A DNA stretch of 64,000 bases from an uncultured Propionibacterium sp. GTDB taxonomy: Bacteria > Actinomycetota > Actinomycetes > Propionibacteriales > Propionibacteriaceae. Numbering within the stretch: the stretch's first letter is position 1; the number at the start of each line of letters is the position of its first letter. The stretch spans positions 11,794 to 75,793 of the forward strand of contig CALHWB010000018.1 in assembly GCA_938036835.1 (NCBI GenBank). The letters run 5' to 3'. The notes below the pieces were generated by a model. The model saw only the letters and a program-made list of their open reading frames with translations. It searched no databases and had not been told where the DNA came from. Shown piece after piece: positions 7,955 through 15,017 of this stretch. Made by a program: the position numbers and the translations under genes.

Positions 7955-9658
7955 TCAGTTGACCACGATCGCTTCCCTGACCTGCCTATCCAACAGGGCG
8001 AGTACGGCCGCGACCGCCGCGGCCGGATCCGGGGCTGCGATGGCGGCCTCGGCCATCTCGCGGCACTGGGCGAGACGGGTATGCCGTAGCGCGTAGCGCA
8101 CCGCGGGCACCGCGGCCGGCGACATGGACAGACTGGTGACACCCAGCCCGCACAGCACCAAGGCCATCAGCGGATCGGAGGCCGATTCGCCGCAGACCCC
8201 GATCTCACGCCCGGCGCACCTGCCGGCGGCTGCGGTCTGGGCGACGAGCTTCAGCACGGCCGGCTGCCAGCGGTCGATGAGGTCGGAGAGATCGCCCAAC
8301 TCGCGGTCCGCGGCCATGGTGTATTGGGCCAGGTCGTTCGTGCCGATGGAGGCGAAGTCGACCTGGGCAAGCACCTGCTCGGCGCACAATGCCGCGGCCG
8401 GCACCTCCACCATGACACCCACCTTCGGCAGTCCCAGACCGCGCGCCAGATCGTGGAAGTCGCGGGCCTCGGCGGCGGTCGAGATCATGGGCGCCATCAC
8501 CCAGGTCTCGGTTTGCGGAGTGGCCGCCACCGCCGTGGCCAGGGCAGTCAGCTGATTGCCGAGCAGCTGCGGGACGCTGCGCACCAGCCGGTAGGCCCGC
8601 TGGCCCAGGGCCGGGTTGGCCTCCTGGCGTTGATTTGCATAGGCCAACGGCTTGTCGGCGCCGGCGTCCAGGGTACGTACCACGACCTTACGACCGGCGA
8701 AGGCCGCCAGCACCTGCTGGTAGGCGGCCGCCTGGGCCTCAATGGCCGGCTCCTCGGGTGCGTCCAGGAACATGAATTCGGTGCGGAACAGGCCGACCCC
8801 TTCGACCGCGGTCGCGGCGGCCGCCCGGGCATCGGCGATGGTGCCGACGTTGGCCAGCAAGGCGATCGGGTGGGCGTCCGAGGTTCCGCCGGGGGCGCCG
8901 TCCAACAGCAGCGCCTTCTGGCGTCGGATGCGTTCGCTGATCTCGGTGCGGGTCTGGTCGTCGGGGGCCACGATGACGCTGGCGCGGCCCGCATCGACCG
9001 CCACCACGGTGCCCTCGGGGATCCCCAATGCCCCACCGACGCGCACCAGGCAGGGCAGACCGAGTTGCCGGGCGATGATGGCGGTATGCGAGGTGGGCCC
9101 GCCCTCCTCGGTGACCAAGGCGAGCACCTTGGTCATATCCAGCGATGAGGTATCGGCCGGGGTGAGTTCGCCGGCGATCACCACGGCGGGCTCGCCAAGA
9201 TCGGTCAGTCCCGGTGCCGGTAGCCCGAGCAGGTGGGCTATCGCACGGTCGCGAACCGAATTGAGATCGGCTACCCGCTCGGCCAGATAGCCGCCAAGTT
9301 GAGTGAACACGGTCGCGAATTCGGCTATGGCGGTGCTGATGGCGGTGGCTGGACCGCATCCGGTGCCGGCCAATTCGCTGCTGCGGCTCAGCAACTCGGG
9401 ATCCCGAGCCATTTCGGCGGCGGCCGCCAGCACCTCGCCTAGGGTTTCGCCTTGGTGATCGGCTGCGGCCCGTGCCAGATCGGTGGCCGCTGCGGAAAGG
9501 GCCTCGGCAATGCGTCGTTCGGCGGCCGATATTTCTTCGGGGGTGACGGGGGCCGGCTCATCGGCCGGCGCCTGGGGTGGCGTCGCGAAATGCACTACCG
9601 GACCGATCGCCGCGCCGGTGCCGACGCCGATGCCGCGCAGTACCTGGCCGGAGTTCAT
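7955..9658 (-). CDS. ptsI: PTS enzyme I (phosphoenolpyruvate-protein phosphotransferase)
   Basis: This 567-residue EI has all the expected landmarks. They are the phosphorylated His in GGPTSHTAIIARQLGLP, the PEP-binding barrel with LFRTEFMFLD and VMAPMISTAAEARDF, and the active-site Cys in GVCGESASDP. It takes phosphate from PEP and passes it to HPr. The gene overlaps ptsH by four bases and sits inside the polyol cluster. General PTS enzymes are usually encoded elsewhere, so this may be a dedicated or even the only EI of the cell; the rest of the genome is needed to tell. Confidence 0.95.
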   Translation of the reverse strand: MNSGQVLRGIGVGTGAAIGPVVHFATPPQAPADEPAPVTPEEISAAERRIAEALSAAATDLARAAADHQGETLGEVLAAAAEMARDPELLSRSSELAGTGCGPATAISTAIAEFATVFTQLGGYLAERVADLNSVRDRAIAHLLGLPAPGLTDLGEPAVVIAGELTPADTSSLDMTKVLALVTEEGGPTSHTAIIARQLGLPCLVRVGGALGIPEGTVVAVDAGRASVIVAPDDQTRTEISERIRRQKALLLDGAPGGTSDAHPIALLANVGTIADARAAAATAVEGVGLFRTEFMFLDAPEEPAIEAQAAAYQQVLAAFAGRKVVVRTLDAGADKPLAYANQRQEANPALGQRAYRLVRSVPQLLGNQLTALATAVAATPQTETWVMAPMISTAAEARDFHDLARGLGLPKVGVMVEVPAAALCAEQVLAQVDFASIGTNDLAQYTMAADRELGDLSDLIDRWQPAVLKLVAQTAAAGRCAGREIGVCGESASDPLMALVLCGLGVTSLSMSPAAVPAVRYALRHTRLAQCREMAEAAIAAPDPAAAVAAVLALLDRQVREAIVVN

Positions 9659-9918
9659 CGTTCGGCCTGTTCTAGTTGCTCGACCAAGGCGTCTAGCGCG
9701 GCGTCCGCGCCGGCTCCCTCGGCCCGTAGCACCACCCTGTCGCCCTGTTTGGCGCCCAGGCTGAGCACCGACAGGATGGAGGTGGCCGAGACGAAGGGCT
9801 TGTCGCCCTTGCTGATCTTGATGGGGATCCCGGTGGCCTTGGCCGCCTGGACGAACATGGCGGCGGGGCGGGCGTGTAGGCCCTCGGCGGCGGCGATGAT
9901 GGCTTCGCGGGTAGACAT
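9655..9918 (-). CDS. ptsH: PTS phosphocarrier protein HPr
   Basis: This 87-residue HPr has the phosphorylatable His in GLHARPA (residue about 15) and a Ser in the regulatory-site position of ATSILSVLSLGAKQGD. Whether that Ser is used by HPr kinase is unknown, since actinobacteria usually lack the kinase. The ATG at 9918 has AGTGAGGT upstream. It overlaps ptsI, and 222 bases separate it from the upstream YjbQ gene, where an internal promoter is likely. Confidence 0.94.
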   Translation of the reverse strand: MSTREAIIAAAEGLHARPAAMFVQAAKATGIPIKISKGDKPFVSATSILSVLSLGAKQGDRVVLRAEGAGADAALDALVEQLEQAER

Positions 9919-10062
9919 TGTTGACCTCACTTGGCTTGGGTGGTTTTCAGGTTATGGGTGCCATGGACGCGGCGCGTGGCCGGTGCCGCCACGATGTGGC
10001 GTGGGGTGCGGTGCACCGTCCGGGACCGCCAGCGGCCTCGCCCGGGTCGGCAAGCCGTGCAA

Positions 10063-10091
10063 TGGATATTTATATTTGTCTTTAGTTTCAA
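10063..10091 (-). promoter_or_regulatory. Candidate internal promoter for ptsH-ptsI and the permease genes
   Basis: Read on the minus strand, TTGAAA (10086-10091) is followed after 17 bases by TATCCA (10063-10068). It lies in a markedly AT-rich patch of an otherwise GC-rich 222-base gap. A start near 10056 would give a leader of roughly 140 bases before ptsH. This would allow EI, HPr and permease to be made separately from the three upstream enzymes. Confidence 0.42.
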
Positions 10092-10140
10092 TGATCGTGC
10101 ATATCGGCGATTCGGATGGCGCATTAACGACCATCCGGAT

Positions 10141-10671
10141 TCATTCCCCGATGATCGTGACGTGGCATTTGCGGGCGCGCGGTCTGGCGCGATCCCAATC
10201 GGCAAAGAAGATATAGCCCGTGACCGCGAACCCCAGCTTGCCGTCGATCACGGCGAAGGTCTGGCTGGTGCCGATAACGGTCGATTTCAGGTGGGCGTCG
10301 GCGTTCAACAGCTGGCTGCGATCCCCTCCGGGTAGGTAGTGTGGGGCGCTAGGCCAGGTCTCGACTTCCCGGAAATGTTCCTCGCCCGGATAGCTGTAGC
10401 CGTCTGCCGGTGGAAAGGCGTGCTGGTCGGGAATGATTCGCCCCAGCACGCGGTTCAGATCGTGCTGCAGATAGTCCGTGCCGTCGGGGTATTCGTCGTG
10501 GGCGTATTCGTCGTAGTAGACCGAGCAGGTGGTGTGTGGTGTGGTGACCGTGCACAGGCCGGTGGCGATCCCGGAGTCGGTCAGCACTTGGCGTACCTGC
10601 CCGGTGATATCGATGAAACTGGGTGTGCCACCGTGCGACTGGATCTTCAAGGTGGCCTGATGGACCGGCAT
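10141..10671 (-). CDS. YjbQ / UPF0047 family protein
   Basis: This 176-residue protein matches the YjbQ family (COG0432). It has FIDITGQVRQVL near the N-terminus, TTPHTTCSVYYDEY with the conserved His, DHNR-like DLNRVLGRIIP, and a C-terminal GFAVTGYIFFADWDRARPR. Family members are small trimeric proteins with a His-rich metal-like pocket. E. coli YjbQ has weak thiamine-phosphate synthase activity, but the physiological role is unclear. It is about 40 residues longer than the usual ~135-140 because of an insert with DQHAFPPADGYSYPG. The gene lies 10 bases after the aldolase stop, so it probably serves the polyol pathway. Confidence 0.82.
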   Translation of the reverse strand: MPVHQATLKIQSHGGTPSFIDITGQVRQVLTDSGIATGLCTVTTPHTTCSVYYDEYAHDEYPDGTDYLQHDLNRVLGRIIPDQHAFPPADGYSYPGEEHFREVETWPSAPHYLPGGDRSQLLNADAHLKSTVIGTSQTFAVIDGKLGFAVTGYIFFADWDRARPRARKCHVTIIGE

Positions 10672-10681
10672 CGCTGCCTCC

Positions 10682-11542
10682 TCAGGGTCGGGTTTGGCCG
10701 GGGGTGGACAGGACCCTCACGAATCCCGCGACGTTCTCGGCCACGGCGGCCCGGGCGGCCACCGCCAGGTTAGCGAACAGGATGACGTCTGGATCGGCCA
10801 CCAGGGGCACCACCGCGTCGTAAGCGGCCTTGGCGGCATAGGTGTAGTAGTTGATCTTGCGGACGCCGTTGCGGATACAGGCCCGGTATTCGGCCGGGCT
10901 CAATCCCGACCCGCCATGCATCACGATGGGCACGCCGGTACGTTCCCGCAGCGCGGCGATCAGGGCATAGTTGAGGTTCGGCCTGCGGGCATAGATGCCG
11001 TGCACGGTGCCGAAGGACGCCGCCAGGGCGGTGAGACCGGTCTCGCGGACGAATTGGGCGGCGATATCGGGGTCGGTGTACAACTCCTCGTCGGCCAGGC
11101 CCTGATCCGGGTTGCCGTTCTCGTTGCCGGTCATCACCCCGATCTCACCCTCGACGGCCACCCCCCGATCGCTGGCCAGCGCCACCACATCGCTGGTGAG
11201 CCGGACGTTGTCGGTGTAGGGCAAGCGGGAGCCGTCGATCATCGCCGAATTGAAGCCGATATCCAGACCGGTGCGGATGTAGTCGAGGGTTTCCCCATGG
11301 TCCACATGCAGGACGAACGGAGCCGGCGACCGGCGGGCCAACTCGACCATCGCCGGCCCCATGTCCGTGATGCTGCAGATCGCCTCATGGGCCTGGGCAA
11401 ACTGCAAGACGATGGGCTGACCGAGGCGTTCGCCGACCTCGATGGTGGCCAGCAGGGCCTCGAAAAAAGGGGTGTTAACCGCTGCCAGCGCCGTGTTGTG
11501 CTGCTCGGCGTGGTCGAGCGCCGCGCGTAGTCCGATGATCAT
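10682..11542 (-). CDS. Class II (zinc) fructose-bisphosphate aldolase-family enzyme
   Basis: This 286-residue class II aldolase keeps the metal and substrate motifs: FVLHVDHGETLD, EGEIGVMTGNENG, FGTVHGIY and VMHGGSGLS. The usual KINVDTD motif near the C-terminus is changed to KINYYTYA, hinting at a substrate other than fructose bisphosphate. Size and motifs resemble GatY/KbaY/IolJ-type catabolic aldolases. In this operon it presumably cleaves the ketose phosphate made from the PTS product, giving a triose phosphate plus an aldehyde. The exact reaction is unknown. The ATG at 11542 is preceded by GAAAGG. Confidence 0.87.
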   Translation of the reverse strand: MIIGLRAALDHAEQHNTALAAVNTPFFEALLATIEVGERLGQPIVLQFAQAHEAICSITDMGPAMVELARRSPAPFVLHVDHGETLDYIRTGLDIGFNSAMIDGSRLPYTDNVRLTSDVVALASDRGVAVEGEIGVMTGNENGNPDQGLADEELYTDPDIAAQFVRETGLTALAASFGTVHGIYARRPNLNYALIAALRERTGVPIVMHGGSGLSPAEYRACIRNGVRKINYYTYAAKAAYDAVVPLVADPDVILFANLAVAARAAVAENVAGFVRVLSTPGQTRP

Positions 11543-11626
11543 GGGATTGCCTTTCGATATGTCGGGGCGGGGAAGCACGGTTGGCCGAGCGGAGGCGGTA
11601 CTCCGGCGGGGGCCGGTGGTTAGGGG

Positions 11627-12319
11627 TTAGGCCGGATTTGCCCGGCGCCTTGCGATCACGGTGCACATCTCGGTGAGCAGGCCCCGCCAATCGGGGTGCT
11701 GGACGATCCCACTGGTGCCTCCCGAACCATCGGCCCCCTGAGCGAGTACCCGATCGATATCGGCGGCGCTGGTGACCCCGGCCGCCTGGATGACCAGGAT
11801 GGCCGGGTTCACCTCCTTCACGATGCGGGTGGTGCGTTCGATGTAGTCGCCGGCGTCCAGTTGACCGGTGCCGATATTGGCGGTCGGTTCGCAGATCATC
11901 ATGTCGGGCCCCAGGTTCGCCACGGCGCGGCATTGGGCGGCCGTATCGGCACAGACCACCGTCAGCAGCCCGACCTCTCGGGCGCGCGCCATGGTGGCGT
12001 CCAGCACCGCCAACTCCAGGGGGTGCTCGGCATGATTGAGCACCACCGCGCGGCAACCTGCCTCCACCAGCGAATCGGGCAGTATGAAGCCCATGCCCCG
12101 GCCCTTGACTATTGGGTCCATGTGTTGAGCGGTGACGGTGAGGTTGCCGGTGGCCTCGGCCACCATTCGCAGGTCGACGTGTTGGGCGGTGAAGATGACG
12201 TCGATCCCGAACCGGCCGGCCAATTCGTCGGTCAAGGTGGCCAGCTTGAGGGTGTCTGCGCTGCCGAGGTAGGCCTTCGGATTGACGATCAGGAAAGGTG
12301 GGGTGAATGGTGCGTTCAT
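11627..12319 (-). CDS. Triosephosphate isomerase-like protein (short, archaeal-like type)
   Basis: This 230-residue TIM-barrel protein keeps the three catalytic landmarks of triosephosphate isomerase. These are Lys in VNPKAYLG (residue about 15), His in VVLNHAEHPL and Glu in MICEPTANIGTG. It is shorter than bacterial TpiA (~250) and has NHAE rather than GHSE, as in archaeal-like TIMs and the tetrulose-phosphate isomerases of erythritol pathways. It probably isomerises a triose or tetrulose phosphate from the PTS substrate. It is the first gene of the cluster, with GAGGGAG before the ATG and a palindromic operator further upstream. Confidence 0.83.
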   Translation of the reverse strand: MNAPFTPPFLIVNPKAYLGSADTLKLATLTDELAGRFGIDVIFTAQHVDLRMVAEATGNLTVTAQHMDPIVKGRGMGFILPDSLVEAGCRAVVLNHAEHPLELAVLDATMARAREVGLLTVVCADTAAQCRAVANLGPDMMICEPTANIGTGQLDAGDYIERTTRIVKEVNPAILVIQAAGVTSAADIDRVLAQGADGSGGTSGIVQHPDWRGLLTEMCTVIARRRANPA

Positions 12320-12346
12320 CGGTAGGCTCCCTCGTCCTTCATTGGA

Positions 12347-12364
12347 TTTGCAAATTTATGCAAA
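12347..12364. promoter_or_regulatory. Candidate SorC operator of the polyol operon
   Basis: TTTGCAAATTTATGCAAA has perfect 6-base arms (TTTGCA/TGCAAA) around an AT-rich centre. It lies 28 bases before the start of the TIM-like gene and overlaps a -10-like CATAAA on the minus strand. This form and position suit a SorC/DeoR-type operator. It also sits in the shared upstream region of ispD. Confidence 0.55.
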
Positions 12365-12501
12365 ACGTTCGGGAATATGTTCGACTGACTCGATGCTCTC
12401 ACACCCGCCACCGGTCCGCAAGGAATGCGGCACATCTCGATCTGCACACATTCCCAACCACTGGTTCGGTCTCGGTGACCGGATATGAAAGACTCCTAGG
12501 C

Positions 12502-13248
12502 ATGCCTGAGCCAGTGGTAGCGGTGGTCGTTGGGGCGGGATTGGGGTTGCGCTATGGGGGATCGGTGCCCAAACCGGCGCTCAAGCTGACCGGACGAGCC
12601 CTGCTTGCCATGTCCGTCGAGGCGATGGCATCCGGTGGCTGCACGCATGCGGTGGTGGTCATCAATGCCCGAGTCGCCCGCCGGCTAGGGCCAACACTGG
12701 CTGCGCTGCCGATCCCGGTCATCCAGACCTACGGTGGGGAAACCCGCCAGACCTCGGTGCACAACGGGCTGAAGATCATTCGTGATCATCCGCTGCTCTC
12801 GCAAGCCCAGGTGGTGCTGATCCATGACGCCGTGCGCCCCATGGTGCCGGCGAATGTGGTCGCCGAAGTGATCGACGCGGTGCGTTCTGGGGCTGCGGCC
12901 GTCGCCCCGGCGGTACCGGTCGCCGACTCGATGCGCAGGCAGGACGATCGGGGGCGGACCGTGAGCGTCGATCGATCCGAGTTGCGCGCGGTGCAGACCC
13001 CCCAGGGGTTCCCCTTCGAGGTGATCATGGCTGCCCACGACCGCATGGCCGAGCTCGGGGCGAGCTTCACCGATGACGTGTCATGTGTCGAATCGGCCGG
13101 TCACGACGTGGTACTGGTGCCCGGATCGCGGCTTTCCATGAAGATCACCGAGCCCACCGACTTGACGGTGGCCCGTGCGCTGTGGAAGGTACGCGCGAGC
13201 TTCGGCCATCATTCGGGACGCCGCATATGGCGGCATTTCAGCCGGTGA
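12502..13248 (+). CDS. ispD: 2-C-methyl-D-erythritol 4-phosphate cytidylyltransferase
   Basis: This 248-residue enzyme makes CDP-methylerythritol in the MEP isoprenoid pathway. It has the nucleotide-binding start VVVGAGLGLRYGGSVPKPAL, VLIHDAVRPMVPA, VQTPQGFPFEV, TDDVSCVE and MKITEPTDLTVAR. The first motif departs from the common AAGxGxRMG...PKQ, but all later motifs are canonical. The ATG at 12502 fits the family's N-terminus; no clear Shine-Dalgarno sequence precedes it. ispF follows immediately on the same strand. Confidence 0.92.
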   Translation: MPEPVVAVVVGAGLGLRYGGSVPKPALKLTGRALLAMSVEAMASGGCTHAVVVINARVARRLGPTLAALPIPVIQTYGGETRQTSVHNGLKIIRDHPLLSQAQVVLIHDAVRPMVPANVVAEVIDAVRSGAAAVAPAVPVADSMRRQDDRGRTVSVDRSELRAVQTPQGFPFEVIMAAHDRMAELGASFTDDVSCVESAGHDVVLVPGSRLSMKITEPTDLTVARALWKVRASFGHHSGRRIWRHFSR

Positions 13249-13253
13249 CCGGG

Positions 13254-13811
13254 ATGCTGCCGGAATTACGAGTGGGCATCGGGTTCGATGAGCACCTGCT
13301 GGTCGAGGGAGTGCCCATGTGGGTGGCTGGGCTGCTGTTCGCCGATGAACCGGTGGGCCTGACCGGTCATTCCGATGGCGATGTGGTCTGTCACGCCTGT
13401 TGCGATGCGCTCTTCTCGGCCGCCGGGTTGGGCGATCTGGGAGCCAACTTCGGCACCTCGCGGCCCGAATTCGCCGGTGCGTGCGGCGTCCGCCTGCTGG
13501 CCGAGGCACGCGACCGGGTACGGGAGGCGGGTTGGCTGGTTGGCAATGTCGCCGTGCAGCTGATCGGCAACCGGCCTCGTCTCGCGCGCCGCCGCGCGGC
13601 GGCCGAAAAGCTGCTCACCGAGGCTTTAGGGGCACCGGTCAGCATCGGCGCGACCACGACCGACGGTCTGGGCTCGCTGGGCCGCGGCGAGGGAATAGCG
13701 GCGATCGCCACCGCCCTGCTGGTGCGCATCGGGAATGGTGCGCACCGGGCGACCGGGGCCACCACCGGGCAGCCGGCCGATCAGCGCACCTTGCCGTCCG
13801 GGGCCGTGTAG
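13254..13811 (+). CDS. ispF: 2-C-methyl-D-erythritol 2,4-cyclodiphosphate synthase
   Basis: This 185-residue IspF has metal ligands in GIGFDEH (Asp and His) and in TGHSDGDVVCHACCDALFSAAGLGDLG, and the signature GATTTDGLGSLGRGEGIAA. It cyclises CDP-ME 2-phosphate in the MEP pathway. It is about 28 residues longer than usual because of a polar C-terminal tail. I chose the ATG at 13254, 5 bases after the ispD stop; an ATG at 13227 overlapping ispD is an alternative. Its last 31 bases overlap the end of the convergent metallopeptidase gene. Confidence 0.92.
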   Translation: MLPELRVGIGFDEHLLVEGVPMWVAGLLFADEPVGLTGHSDGDVVCHACCDALFSAAGLGDLGANFGTSRPEFAGACGVRLLAEARDRVREAGWLVGNVAVQLIGNRPRLARRRAAAEKLLTEALGAPVSIGATTTDGLGSLGRGEGIAAIATALLVRIGNGAHRATGATTGQPADQRTLPSGAV

Positions 13812-14899
13812 GTGTTGCAGGTGCCCATCACCACATTGGCCGAACCATCCAGAAACCAGTTCCGCCGATTGCTGCCGTGGCCGTGGTTGCCATCGTAGTT
13901 GGGATCCCCGGTGATGACATCGTCACCGAACTGGTAGAAGACCTGGGAGATATCCCGGATTCTGGCCTCGGTGATCTCCACCGAGGGACCGGCGGACCCC
14001 ATGAACATGCCCGCCCAGCAGTCGGCCTGTAGCTCCAGCCGCCTGTTGAAGTCGTTCGCTGCTGCCTCGGTCGACTGCTTTTCCCAGGCTATGGTCGAAA
14101 TCAGGATGCCGGTGCGCATCTGGATATGGTGGGCGAACTCGTGGGCGACCACGGCCTCGGCCGAATAGGGAGTGGCCCGCTGGGCGGCGGGAATCGCCTC
14201 GGGCAGATCGGTGGCCACGTAGATCTGCTGATCGGCACCGCAATATACCGCGTTTTCCATGGGCAATTCACCGCACCGGCTGCTGACCGCGGACTCGTAG
14301 ATGGTCACGCTGGGCCGGGGCAGGGTAAAACCGGCCTGCTGGAGCGACACATCCCAGACCCGCATCAGGCAGGCGGTGAGTTCATTGTAGTGGGCCTCCA
14401 ACTCGCCCTTTGAGGCCGATCCCAGGTCGATCGGCGGGGAACCGCACCTGGTCGGTGCGGGCACCTGCACACCGTAGATGGGATTCTTCTGCATCCAGTC
14501 CGTGGCCTGCTCATAGGTTTCCGGGACCGGAGGCTTGTCGGGCGCCGTATCGACTTCTGGAACCCGATAGTCCTCGTTCTGGTACTGGCTTGGCTGGTTG
14601 TCGGTGCCCTGGTTGGTCAGCAGGCCCGCCACCACGATACCCGCGAGGATCGCGAGGATCGCGATGATCAGCCAGGCCAGCGGGCTGATCCGACGGCCGG
14701 GCTGACCGGCAGGTGGCTGCCAGACCTGGCCCGGTCCCTGCCGCTGGGCTACCTGCGTCCCCCACGGCTGCCCGACCGGTGAACCCCACTGCTGCGTGGG
14801 CCGGGGCGCATTCCATTGCCGGCCCGGTGCCTGCCATTGCTGCTGTCCGGGCGCGGGCCACGAGCCCCGCGGTGCCGGCTGCTGCCCCCATTGACTCAC
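13781..14899 (-). CDS. Membrane-anchored neutral zinc metallopeptidase (YpfJ family)
   Basis: This 372-residue protein has a Gln/Pro/Trp-rich cytoplasmic N-terminus (residues 1-70), one membrane segment (about 73-97) and an extracytoplasmic YpfJ-type peptidase domain. The zinc motif HEFAHHIQ is followed by LELQADCWAGMFMG, which supplies the third ligand region. Substrates of this family are not known. The start is GTG at 14899, supported by a leaderless-type promoter. It converges on and overlaps ispF. Confidence 0.88.
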   Translation of the reverse strand: MSQWGQQPAPRGSWPAPGQQQWQAPGRQWNAPRPTQQWGSPVGQPWGTQVAQRQGPGQVWQPPAGQPGRRISPLAWLIIAILAILAGIVVAGLLTNQGTDNQPSQYQNEDYRVPEVDTAPDKPPVPETYEQATDWMQKNPIYGVQVPAPTRCGSPPIDLGSASKGELEAHYNELTACLMRVWDVSLQQAGFTLPRPSVTIYESAVSSRCGELPMENAVYCGADQQIYVATDLPEAIPAAQRATPYSAEAVVAHEFAHHIQMRTGILISTIAWEKQSTEAAANDFNRRLELQADCWAGMFMGSAGPSVEITEARIRDISQVFYQFGDDVITGDPNYDGNHGHGSNRRNWFLDGSANVVMGTCNTYTAPDGKVR

Positions 14900-14905
14900 G
14901 ACCCA

Positions 14906-14911
14906 ACCCTA
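14906..14911 (-). promoter_or_regulatory. Leaderless -10 element of the metallopeptidase gene
   Basis: TAGGGT on the minus strand ends 6 bases before the GTG at 14899; there is no Shine-Dalgarno sequence. Confidence 0.5.
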
Positions 14912-15017
14912 GCGTCCCCGGGGGCATCGTGGTTTTACCGCCTCCCGTACGATAGCTTGGCCTGGTGATCGCCTAGGCCGCGGCGGCGGCCCTTGCACGT
15001 GCAGAAAGGAGTGCTCT

